From: CAZCBJ01 sp964496705
Lineage (GTDB): Bacteria; Chloroflexota; Anaerolineae; Anaerolineales; Anaerolineaceae
DNA length: 9,959 nucleotides
Direction of reading: 5' to 3'
Assembly: GCA_964496705.1 (NCBI GenBank)
Contig: CAZCBJ010000147.1
Location: 1 to 9,959, forward strand
Shown: positions 1 through 5,905 of the stretch, piece by piece
Numbering within the stretch: position 1 is the first letter of the stretch
Layout of the letters: the number at the start of each line of letters is the position of its first letter
Position numbers and translations under genes: made by a program
The notes under the pieces: model-generated
Seen by the model: the letters and a program-made list of their open reading frames with translations, nothing else
Database searches by the model: none
What the model was told of the DNA's origin: nothing

Positions 1-86
1 GGATAAACCCCTGGGCGGGGATAAACCCCTGGGCGGGGATAAACCCCTGGGCGGGGATAAACCCCTGGGCGGGATAAACCCCGCCC
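1..86. repeat. 18-bp tandem repeat array cut by the window edge, ending in a GC-rich hairpin
   Basis: Four perfect copies of the 18-mer GGATAAACCCCTGGGCGG run from 1 to 72, and a fifth copy breaks off after GATAAACCCC. The array probably continues to the left of the window. At its right end GGGCGGG (67-73) and CCCGCCC (80-86) form a perfect 7-bp inverted repeat with a 6-nt loop, directly next to the stop codon of the minus-strand deacetylase gene. Read on the minus strand the end reads GTAGGGGCGGGGTTTATCCC, which resembles a dispersed intergenic repeat I recall from Chloroflexota genomes; that comparison is from memory. No T-run follows, so a normal intrinsic terminator is not supported, although the hairpins could protect or end the transcript. 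Confidence 0.9.
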
Positions 87-755
87 CTACGGCAACATGC
101 GCACGGCGCGAATGCGGCCGTGTTTGCGGCAGATCTGGAACACCTCGGCGTATGGCACGCCCGCCTGCATGCCGTGGAAGCGCCCCAGGGCGATGACGTC
201 GTCGTGGAGGAAGTTGCGCACCTGGCCGGTCTGCGGGTCGGGGCCGAAATCGTACTGGCTGCGGTGCACATCCATCATCTTGAGCTTGAGCTCGAAGACC
301 GCGCTGATGTCCACGTATTCGTCGGGGATGAAGTTATGTCCGCCCTCGGATTCGCAGAAAAAAAGGGGCGTGTAGCGGCTGGCGTCCATCACCAGGGTGT
401 GGGCGGCGGTGTGATCGGGGTGGTAATCGTCGGCGGGGTGGGTGATGAGTATGTCGGGCGCGAACTGGTGGAAGATTTCCTCCAGCGCGCGGCGGGCGGG
501 CAGCGCGGGCTCCAGTTGCCCGTCGGGGTAGCCCAGCCAGAAGGTCTGGCTGGCGCCGATGAGGGCGGCGCTGGCCTCGAATTCGCGCTTGCGCGCGGCT
601 ACCAGCGCCTCAACCGGCGAGACGCTGCCGTAAGCGCGCCCGTCGGTCAGGCAGGCGATGCCCACCGTGTGACCCTGCTGCGCGTAGAGCGCCAGGGTGC
701 CGCCGCAGAATTCGTCCATGTCGTCGGAGTGGGCTCCGATGGCCAATACCCGCAC
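87..755 (-). CDS. PIG-L/LmbE family zinc deacetylase (second of two in tandem)
   Basis: This 222-residue protein belongs to the PIG-L (LmbE, MshB-like) family. These are cytoplasmic zinc enzymes that remove N-acetyl groups from amino sugars or glycosides. The N-terminal metal motif is AHSDD at residues 8-12 rather than the usual AHPDD, followed by the expected GG at 18-19. The second metal motif, HPDH, is at 112-115. The likely zinc ligands are H9, D12 and H115. The start is GTG at 755, chosen because AGGAGG sits at 761-766, overlapping the stop codon of the upstream gene. The genes are 9 bp apart and so are almost certainly translated from one message. It is the last gene of the importer operon and ends beside a repeat array. 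The Pro to Ser change and the short length set it apart from its neighbour, so it may have a different substrate. The family is certain from the motifs, but the substrate is not known. Confidence 0.92.
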   Translation of the reverse strand: MRVLAIGAHSDDMDEFCGGTLALYAQQGHTVGIACLTDGRAYGSVSPVEALVAARKREFEASAALIGASQTFWLGYPDGQLEPALPARRALEEIFHQFAPDILITHPADDYHPDHTAAHTLVMDASRYTPLFFCESEGGHNFIPDEYVDISAVFELKLKMMDVHRSQYDFGPDPQTGQVRNFLHDDVIALGRFHGMQAGVPYAEVFQICRKHGRIRAVRMLP

Positions 756-764
756 GGCTTCCTC

Positions 765-1568
765 CTAGAAGGGGAACAGGCGCTGCTTATCGGCGGGGGT
801 GAGCGGGCGGCCGTATTCGCAGACCTCAAAGGCTTCGGCGTAGTGGATGCGGGCGCCGCGCTCGGGGCCGTATTTCTCGATCAACTGCGGGCGGTAGAGG
901 CGGCTGGCGACGCTCAAATCCTCTTCCAGCTTTTCCTTAAGCCAGGCGCGGCGCTCGGTTGGGTCGGCGCTGGGCGGGTCGCCAAAGATCAGGTGGTACA
1001 TTTGCGAGGTGTGACACTCGAGCACATCCACCTTTTTTTCGTAAACCGAGTCGTTCTCCACCACCACATCGGGGATGAAGGGGTAGGGTTTCTGGAACTG
1101 ATCCCAGGTGTAGAGCATGTGGGGGATGTAGCGCAGGGGCGGGGCGTCGGTGACCAGGTTGCCGACGATGACCATGTTGATCGCGTCCTGGACGACGTAA
1201 CCCACGTTGCGGTGGTCGGGGTGGTAATCCCAGGGGCGGTGGCTCATCACCACGTCGGGCTGGAATTCGCGGATAATCTGGATGACCTTGAGGCGCAGCT
1301 CGAAGGTGGGCATGAGCGCGCCGTCGTGGTTGTCGAGGACGAGCGATTCGCCGCCCATGCAGGCGGCGGCCGCGGCGGCCTCGGCGCGGCGCATGCGCGC
1401 CAGGGGCGCGCCGCCCAGCTCGCGGTGGCCGGCGTCGCCGTTGGTCAATGAGACCCATTTGACCTGGTGGCCGTGTTGGGTGTAATGCAGCGCCAGCCCA
1501 CCGGTGAGCCATTCGCAGTCGTCGGGATGGGCGCCAAAGGCGAGGAGTTTCAGGGGTTTGTCAGTCAT
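765..1568 (-). CDS. PIG-L/LmbE family zinc deacetylase (first of two in tandem)
   Basis: This is a 267-residue PIG-L family protein. The canonical AHPDD motif is at residues 13-17, E19 and GG at 23-24 follow, and HRPWDYHPDHRNVG lies at 110-123. By family precedent H14, D17 and H119 bind zinc and one of the Asp residues acts as base. No signal peptide is visible, so it acts in the cytoplasm. The ATG at 1568 is preceded by GAGG eight bases upstream. The gene follows the permease gene after 171 bp and is 9 bp from a second PIG-L gene. Placement after a sugar importer suggests that the imported compound, or a product of it, carries an N-acetyl group, as with GlcNAc-containing glycosides. This is inference: PIG-L proteins also act on mycothiol and bacillithiol precursors and on other glycoconjugates, and no other gene of those pathways is present here. 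Confidence 0.93.
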   Translation of the reverse strand: MTDKPLKLLAFGAHPDDCEWLTGGLALHYTQHGHQVKWVSLTNGDAGHRELGGAPLARMRRAEAAAAAACMGGESLVLDNHDGALMPTFELRLKVIQIIREFQPDVVMSHRPWDYHPDHRNVGYVVQDAINMVIVGNLVTDAPPLRYIPHMLYTWDQFQKPYPFIPDVVVENDSVYEKKVDVLECHTSQMYHLIFGDPPSADPTERRAWLKEKLEEDLSVASRLYRPQLIEKYGPERGARIHYAEAFEVCEYGRPLTPADKQRLFPF

Positions 1569-1580
1569 GGGGGAGTCCTC

Positions 1581-1625
1581 GGTGGTCAGTTTTCGGTTTT
1601 CGGTTGTCAGTTTTCAGTTGTCGAA
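1581..1625. repeat. Low-complexity TCAGTTTTC / GGTTTTC / GGTTGTC repeat between permease and deacetylase genes
   Basis: The 171-bp gap between the permease gene and the first deacetylase gene opens with degenerate short units such as GGTCAGTTTTC, GGTTTTC, GGTTGTC and CAGTTTTCAGTTGTC. I recall similar TTTTCAGTTTTCGG-rich tracts as dispersed intergenic repeats in several bacterial lineages, including Chloroflexota. There is no clear promoter or hairpin with a T-run in the gap, so I treat the deacetylase genes as part of the importer operon. An internal promoter too weak to recognise is possible. Confidence 0.6.
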
Positions 1626-1739
1626 AGGCAGTCAGTGTGAAGAAAGAGGAGCAGATCGTGCTGGGTTTTTCCGAATCATCCTTCCCCGATCACGATGCAC
1701 TCCTCCCTGGTTACGTTTTACTCATTCCGCAATATTTTC

Positions 1740-2618
1740 CTAGCCCTTGAGGCCCGAGAGCTGGATGCCTTCGACGAAGTAGCGCTGGGCGACGAAGAAG
1801 ATGATCAGCATGGGCAGGGTAGAGAACATGGCGCCGGCCATCAGCAGGGTGAGCTGGGCGGTGCGCTGACCGCGCAGGAAGGCGAGGCCCACCGCCAGGG
1901 TCATCTTGTCGAGGTCGTTGAGGTAGATCAGCGGGCCGAAGAAGTCGGTCCAAACCCAGACGATGTTGAGCACGGCGACGGTGGTGAGGACGGGCTTGGA
2001 GAGCGGCAGCATGATCTTCCAGAAGATGGTGAACCAGTTGGCGCCGTCCATGATGGCGGCTTCGTCGTACTCGAAGGGGATGGTCATGAAGAACTGACGC
2101 AGGAGGAAGATGTTAAACGCGCCGCCGCCGAAGAAGGCCGGCACCACCAGCGGGTAGATGGTGTTGATCCACCCCAGGTATTTGAAGAGGATGAAAGTCG
2201 GCACCAGGATGACCTGATAGGGGAGCATGATGGTGCTGATCAGGACGATGAAAAGGAAATCGCGCCCTCTGGCGCGCAGGCGGGCGAAGCCGAAGGCCAC
2301 CACCGCCGAGGAAAGCACTGTGCCGGTGGTGTGGATGATGGTGATCAGGATGCTGTTGAGGGTGAAGGTGAAGAAGGGCAGCTCGGTGAAGATGCGCACG
2401 TAGTTATCCCAGCGCACCGGGTTGGGGATCCATTTGGGCGGGAAAGCGTAGGCCTGCTCCATGGATTTGAGCGAGGTGGTGGCCATCCAGACCAGCGGGA
2501 AGAGGAAGGTGATGGCCACCAGGACGGCGACGATGTAGACGCTCCAGTGGGTGGCTTTGAGGCTGCCGGGCCGTCGGCGGCGCGGGGCAGAAGATTGGGA
2601 CATGGCTTTGAGGCTCAT
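1740..2618 (-). CDS. Carbohydrate ABC transporter permease, MalG/UgpE type
   Basis: This is a 292-residue inner-membrane permease of the CUT1 (sugar and oligosaccharide) ABC importer class. Hydrophobic segments occur near residues 25-47, 85-110, 120-145, 155-175, 215-233 and 255-277, giving the six spans usual for this family. The cytoplasmic EAA loop is clear at about 185-207 and reads YDEAAIMDGAN followed by KIMLPLSKP; it contacts the ATPase. The C-terminus has QRYFVEGIQLSGLKG, typical of MalG-like subunits. The ATG at 2618 overlaps the stop of the other permease gene by 4 bp (ATGA), and GGAGAG lies six bases upstream. A second in-frame ATG five codons later has no better ribosome site. No ATPase gene is seen, so a shared MsmX-like ATPase encoded elsewhere is likely. 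Confidence 0.95.
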   Translation of the reverse strand: MSLKAMSQSSAPRRRRPGSLKATHWSVYIVAVLVAITFLFPLVWMATTSLKSMEQAYAFPPKWIPNPVRWDNYVRIFTELPFFTFTLNSILITIIHTTGTVLSSAVVAFGFARLRARGRDFLFIVLISTIMLPYQVILVPTFILFKYLGWINTIYPLVVPAFFGGGAFNIFLLRQFFMTIPFEYDEAAIMDGANWFTIFWKIMLPLSKPVLTTVAVLNIVWVWTDFFGPLIYLNDLDKMTLAVGLAFLRGQRTAQLTLLMAGAMFSTLPMLIIFFVAQRYFVEGIQLSGLKG

Positions 2619-3541
2619 CGGCGTCTCTCCGCTTCGTAATAAACCCAGTAGGGGGTGGATCGGAAGACCAGCAGGGTGATGGCCAGGGTGATGGCGAACA
2701 GCACCCAGGCCATGGAGCTGGCCAGGCCCATGCGCAGGTAGCGGAAGGCGTTGTTATATAAGTTGAGCACGTAAAAGGTGGTGGAGAAGTTGGGGCCGCC
2801 GCCCAGGATGTAGCCCTGGGTGAAGATCTGAAATTCGCCGATGACCCCGATGACCAACTGGAAGAGGATGGTGGGGGTGAGGAGGGGGATGGTGATCTTC
2901 CAGAAGGCTTGCCAGGAGTTGGCGCCGTCAATCTTGCCGGCTTCGTGCAGCTCCTGGGGGATGCCTTTGAGACCGGCGAGATAAATCAGCATGGCGCCGC
3001 CGACCCCCCACAGGTTCATAAAAATCAGCGCCGGTTTGGACCAGAATTCGCTCATCAGCCAGGGCTGAGGCGGCAGACCGACCAGGCGCATGAAAAAGTT
3101 CAGCACGCCAGCATCCTTGTCGAAAATCCAGATCCACAGGAGCATGTTGGCGATGGCTGGAATCAGCACGGGAAGATAAAAGATGGCGCGGAAGATGTTC
3201 ACCCCGCGCAGCTTCTGGTTGAGCAGGAGGGCTGCGGCCAGCGAAGCGATCAAGCCCAGGGGCAGGTCGAGGGCGACCATGTAGAGCGTGTTGCCCATGC
3301 TCTTCCAGAACAGCGGGGTATTGTACAGCTCAACGTAATTTTTCAGGCCAATCCATTTGGCGGGGCTCATCACCGAGAAATTGTTCAGGCTGAGATACGC
3401 CGAGACGATCATCGGGCCGAAGGTGAAAATCAGGAACCCAAGCAGCCAGGGCAGGATGAACAGGTAAAAGGCGATGGCTTCACGCTGGGAAGGGCGGAGA
3501 ATGCGCTGCCGTGAAACCATGCCGGGTGCAGGATTGGGCAT
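2615..3541 (-). CDS. Carbohydrate ABC transporter permease, MalF/UgpA type
   Basis: This is a 308-residue CUT1 sugar permease, the partner of the MalG-type subunit encoded just downstream. Membrane spans are visible near residues 22-50, 85-108, 118-140, 170-190, 222-240 and 273-294. The EAA loop lies at about 197-220, with ELHEAGKIDGAN followed by KITIPLLTP. The length fits the short UgpA/LacF group, which lacks the extra N-terminal spans of enterobacterial MalF. The ATG at 3541 has GGAGG at 3546-3550, a good ribosome site. The gene ends in a 4-bp ATGA overlap with the next permease gene, indicating coupled translation and a 1:1 heterodimer. The sugar cannot be read from the permease sequence; the binding protein upstream sets specificity. 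Confidence 0.95.
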   Translation of the reverse strand: MPNPAPGMVSRQRILRPSQREAIAFYLFILPWLLGFLIFTFGPMIVSAYLSLNNFSVMSPAKWIGLKNYVELYNTPLFWKSMGNTLYMVALDLPLGLIASLAAALLLNQKLRGVNIFRAIFYLPVLIPAIANMLLWIWIFDKDAGVLNFFMRLVGLPPQPWLMSEFWSKPALIFMNLWGVGGAMLIYLAGLKGIPQELHEAGKIDGANSWQAFWKITIPLLTPTILFQLVIGVIGEFQIFTQGYILGGGPNFSTTFYVLNLYNNAFRYLRMGLASSMAWVLFAITLAITLLVFRSTPYWVYYEAERRR

Positions 3542-3571
3542 ACAGCCTCCAACGAACGAGGGGATAAAGGG

Positions 3572-3619
3572 AAAAATGCGGGGGAGGCCGGAAGGATGTT
3601 CTCCAGGCCTCCCCCATTT
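3572..3619 (-). terminator. Stem-loop with short T-run between binding-protein and permease genes (attenuating terminator or mRNA stabiliser)
   Basis: GGGGGAGGCC at 3580-3589 and GGCCTCCCCC at 3606-3615 are perfect 10-bp inverted arms with a 16-nt loop. On the minus strand the stem is followed by GCATTTTTC, a run of five T. The site lies between the stop of the sugar-binding protein gene and the start of the first permease gene. In many sugar importer operons such a structure leaves more binding-protein message than permease message, and that is the likely role here. Because no new promoter is visible before the permease genes, some read-through is expected. The two-base interruption and the short T-run suggest a leaky terminator. 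Confidence 0.75.
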
Positions 3620-3650
3620 GATTTGCGATTAGATCACCGGCAAGGGTGGA

Positions 3651-4976
3651 TTACTGCACCAACGGGGCGACGTAATCCTGGATCTCTTGCAGGGCGGGGG
3701 CGACCTCGGCGGTGCCGTCGAAGATCTGGGTGATCTTCTGGCCCATGAAGTCATCCACCTGCTGGTTGTTCTTGTAGGACGGCCAGGGGAAGCCGTAGTC
3801 GAACTGATCCTTCAGGTCGCCGGCGTGATCGGGCGGCGGGGAAGCGAACGAGTCGAAGGCGGCTCTGAGGATGGGCACGGCCCACTTCTTCTTGCCCATG
3901 AAGTTCTGACCCTCGGTGTTGAAGAACTTGATCAGCGCCCAGGCGTTGTCCTCGACCGGGGTGGTCTTGGTCATGGTCCAGCCGATGCCGTCGGCCATCA
4001 CGCCGCGGGTCTTGCCCTTGGGCGGATTGGCGACATCCCAGACGAAGGAGGTGATGTTGCTCTGGTAGGGCAGCATCATGTAGGTGCCCTGGCGGGACAT
4101 GGCGGCCTGACCGGCCTGGAAGGGGCTGCCGCCGAATTTGGCGGAGGCGGACGGTGAGGGGGCGACCTTGTACTTGTTGATCATGTCAGCCAGGAACTGG
4201 AAGGCTTCGACGACCTTGGGGTCGGTGAAATTGGGCTTGGTGTAGTTTTCCAGCCAGTACTGGGCTTCGTTCTGGAAGACCAGCGCCGACCAGCCGGATT
4301 CCTCGTCGAGCGCCATCTCGATGCCCCAGACAGCCACATTGGCGGGATCAAAATCGGCGTCGTTGGGGCCTTTGCCGTTGGCGTCTTTGGTGAACTTGGT
4401 GGCCACTTCCACCATCTTCATCCAGTCCCAGGTGTTGTCGGGATAGGGCTCGCCGGCCTTGTCGAACATGTCCTTGTTGTAGGCCAGCATCTGGATGGTG
4501 AGGCACATCGGGAAGGCCATCAGCTCGCCCTCAAACATGAATTTCTTGAAGGGCGATTCAACGAAATCGGCCATCTTCAGCCCGGAGGAATCCATCAAAG
4601 GCTTGAGGTCCTTGAAGACTTTCTGGGGGCCGAACTGCATGGTGTAGTTGGACATTTCGTTGACGTCGGGGGCCGTGCCAGCGGAGAGCATGGTGGGCAG
4701 CTTGGTCCAGTAGGTGGTCCAGTCGACGTATTCGATGTTGACCTTGATCCCGGTGCTTTCGACAAAGGGCGCAGACCAATCCTGGAAGAAGGTGAACTCT
4801 TCGGGAGAGGCCCAGACGCCCAGGCGTACGGATTTTTCTGCTGCGGCCGGGGGTTGACCGGGTTGCTCACCGGTCGCCTCGGTCGGCTTGGGCTGGCAGG
4901 CGGCCAGGGCAGCGCCGCCGGTCACCAGAGCAGCCATGCGCAAAAAATCGCGTCTTGACAACTTGCTTTGACTCAT
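3651..4976 (-). CDS. Extracellular sugar-binding lipoprotein of an ABC importer (Tat signal)
   Basis: This is a 441-residue solute-binding protein of the SBP_bac_1 family, which captures a sugar or oligosaccharide outside the membrane and delivers it to the two permeases encoded downstream. The N-terminus has a twin-arginine motif (SRRDFLRM, residues 7-14), a hydrophobic stretch and a lipobox ending in LAAC with C27 as the lipid-modified residue. This implies Tat export and membrane anchoring. A Pro/Glu/Ala-rich linker follows to about residue 48. Mature features include VNIEYVDWTTYWTKL and GTAPDVNEMSN in the first lobe and a Trp-rich later region (WPSYKNN near the end) that could stack on sugar rings. 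The ATG at 4976 has AAGGAGG eight bases upstream. It is the first gene of the operon, with a promoter at 5056-5083. Its ligand is unknown; an acetylated glycoside or mannoside is a context-based guess. Confidence 0.95.
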   Translation of the reverse strand: MSQSKLSRRDFLRMAALVTGGAALAACQPKPTEATGEQPGQPPAAAEKSVRLGVWASPEEFTFFQDWSAPFVESTGIKVNIEYVDWTTYWTKLPTMLSAGTAPDVNEMSNYTMQFGPQKVFKDLKPLMDSSGLKMADFVESPFKKFMFEGELMAFPMCLTIQMLAYNKDMFDKAGEPYPDNTWDWMKMVEVATKFTKDANGKGPNDADFDPANVAVWGIEMALDEESGWSALVFQNEAQYWLENYTKPNFTDPKVVEAFQFLADMINKYKVAPSPSASAKFGGSPFQAGQAAMSRQGTYMMLPYQSNITSFVWDVANPPKGKTRGVMADGIGWTMTKTTPVEDNAWALIKFFNTEGQNFMGKKKWAVPILRAAFDSFASPPPDHAGDLKDQFDYGFPWPSYKNNQQVDDFMGQKITQIFDGTAEVAPALQEIQDYVAPLVQ

Positions 4977-4983
4977 ACCAAAT

Positions 4984-5049
4984 TCCTCCTTAATAAAGTG
5001 TGTGAGAAAGGGATAGGGATGGAGGAGCGGTGCCTCAAGACGTCCTCCA
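4984..5049 (-). promoter_or_regulatory. mRNA leader with three arms that allow two exclusive hairpins, one covering the ribosome site
   Basis: In minus-strand (mRNA) order the leader has GGAGGA (5048-5043), then TCCTCC (5026-5021), then GGAGGA inside the ribosome site of the binding-protein gene (4989-4984). The first two arms form a 7-bp hairpin if the flanking T and A are counted (TGGAGGA with TCCTCCA). The middle arm can instead pair six bases with the ribosome site. The first arm lies at the predicted transcript start. This is the geometry of a simple translational switch, but the arms are short and rich in ribosome-site-like sequence, so chance is possible. Confidence 0.4.
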
Positions 5050-5055
5050 ATTGTT

Positions 5056-5083
5056 ATTATAGTCCTAATTCAACACAATGCAA
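5056..5083 (-). promoter_or_regulatory. Sigma70-like promoter of the sugar importer operon
   Basis: On the minus strand a perfect -10 box TATAAT (5061-5056) follows a -35-like TTGCAT (5083-5078) after 16 bp. Transcription would begin near 5049, giving a leader of roughly 70 nt before the ATG at 4976. The surrounding sequence is AT-rich, as expected for a promoter. The box match and spacing are read from the sequence; the start site has not been measured. Confidence 0.75.
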
Positions 5084-5110
5084 TAGATTTGTAAAGGGAA
5101 ACAGGCATAA

Positions 5111-5140
5111 ATAAGCAAAGATGAGCAAATATGAGCAGTG
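5111..5140. repeat. Three in-phase 10-bp direct repeats upstream of the importer promoter
   Basis: ATAAGCAAAG, ATGAGCAAAT and ATGAGCAGTG follow one another with no gap; on the minus strand the core is TGCTCAT repeated every 10 bp. A fourth, weaker unit (ACAGGCATAA) may precede them at 5101. The 10-bp period puts each core on almost the same face of the helix. They lie about 60-90 bp upstream of the predicted start of the importer operon, where activators often bind. The repeats are seen directly, but the regulatory role is inference. Confidence 0.5.
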
Positions 5141-5154
5141 AAAATCCCTTGACT

Positions 5155-5169
5155 CTCAAGTTGCTTGAG
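5155..5169. repeat. Short perfect palindrome CTCAAG-TTG-CTTGAG
   Basis: Six-base arms flank a 3-nt centre in the gap between the small lipoprotein gene and the importer promoter. It could be an operator half-site pair, or a weak transcript end for the lipoprotein gene, because on the minus strand GGGATTTT follows about nine bases later. The stem is short and only half GC, so neither role is well supported. Confidence 0.3.
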
Positions 5170-5210
5170 GTTGGATTAAGAAGAAAAACTTTGGATGAAC
5201 CGGAAGAAGA

Positions 5211-5230
5211 GAATCCGCAGATGGCGCGGA
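5211..5230 (+). promoter_or_regulatory. Copy 1 of a 20-bp inverted element with dyad TCCGC-N7-GCGGA
   Basis: The 20-mer GAATCCGCAGATGGCGCGGA recurs in opposite orientation at 6051-6070 with one mismatch. Each copy contains the 5-bp dyad TCCGC-N7-GCGGA (here 5214-5230). This copy is about 160-180 bp upstream of the predicted start of the importer operon. It may be an operator shared with the divergent kinase/phosphorylase operon. The sequence also resembles dispersed ATCCGCAGAT-type repeats, which is the main competing explanation. Confidence 0.4.
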
Positions 5231-5271
5231 TGAACGCAACCAGCGAGAATACCTTTTGATAAACCTATACC

Positions 5272-5769
5272 TTAAGGCTCGGTGAAAGTCCAGGTAACTG
5301 TGAATTTATCCGGTTTTCCGTCGAACACAATGGAGTGATACACAATGATCTCTCCCGGCTTTTTGGTAACCATTGCTACATTCCACTTGCGTACTGACCC
5401 AACCTGGGGATTAAGAACATCGATATAGCCAAATGCTTGCAGGTTCACCTTCCGGCCTTCGATGAGCATCTCATGGGTGCTGCCTGACCAAAGCTCTTCG
5501 ATCCTACCTTTGTTGGTGCCGTCGAAATAACTGGGTGAAATATTGACTCGGGTGCCAGCAGTGGTTCTGCAGGTAAGTTCAGTGCCATTCTCAGTACAAG
5601 AATAATTGTGAGGAAAACCGGCTACTTTTTCATCGGCGGTGGAAAAGAGAAAATCCCCCACCCGGTCCCCGGGGTTAATTGCCCCGTTCGTCGCCTGAGA
5701 ATTCGCCGAGCAAGCATTTAGCAAGATTGCTAGCAACCCAACGATTGAAAAAAGCAAAAATTTTTTCAA
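5272..5769 (-). CDS. Small lipoprotein of unknown function
   Basis: I do not recognise this protein. From the TTG at 5769 it is 165 residues and begins with a classic lipoprotein signal: KK, a hydrophobic core (FLLFSIVGLLAI) and the lipobox LLNAC with Cys at residue 20. The mature part, about 145 residues, is polar and likely beta-rich, with GDRVGDFLFSTADEK near its start, two cysteines (YSCTENGTELTC) that could form a disulfide, and VTWTFTEP at the end. The frame stays open upstream to another TTG at 5874, which would put 35 extra residues before the signal. I prefer 5769 because of the signal peptide, although neither start has a strong ribosome site. Base composition is more AT-rich than the flanking operons. 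A 19-bp duplication upstream suggests the gene may be the 3' part of a longer broken reading frame. Confidence 0.6.
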   Translation of the reverse strand: MKKFLLFSIVGLLAILLNACSANSQATNGAINPGDRVGDFLFSTADEKVAGFPHNYSCTENGTELTCRTTAGTRVNISPSYFDGTNKGRIEELWSGSTHEMLIEGRKVNLQAFGYIDVLNPQVGSVRKWNVAMVTKKPGEIIVYHSIVFDGKPDKFTVTWTFTEP

Positions 5770-5867
5770 GGGTTTTCTCTTTCTGAGCGATTCCGCTTCT
5801 TGCTGAGCAAACTGGGTTTCGTGGTCTGTATCAGGTGCGAATGGTTTTAACGGGCTGACCCTGGTTG

Positions 5868-5905
5868 CTCTCAATTCTTCAGCCTGGTCTCAATTCGTCA
5901 GCCTG
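5868..5905. repeat. 19-bp tandem duplication at the junction of two unknown ORFs
   Basis: CTCTCAATTCTTCAGCCTG (5868-5886) and GTCTCAATTCGTCAGCCTG (5887-5905) match at 17 of 19 positions and abut exactly. Because 19 is not a multiple of three, the duplication shifts the minus-strand frame. The upstream ORF stops at 5879 within the second-read copy, while the downstream frame uses the same codon phase (CAG GCT GAA GAA TTG AGA) in that copy. Removing one copy would fuse the two ORFs. Confidence 0.85.

Noticed and set aside
1..86. CRISPR array.
   Set aside because: The 18-bp units are directly joined with no unique spacers between them.
120..1451. A 443-codon open frame on the plus strand opposite the two deacetylase genes.
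   Set aside because: Its translation is a Val/Gly/Ala-rich string with no domain. It is the mirror of two clear PIG-L genes in high-GC DNA and has no ribosome site.
1695..2639. A 314-codon plus-strand frame across the MalG-type permease gene.
   Set aside because: The product is almost all Asp, Glu, Gly and His, which is the typical antisense shadow of a membrane protein gene.
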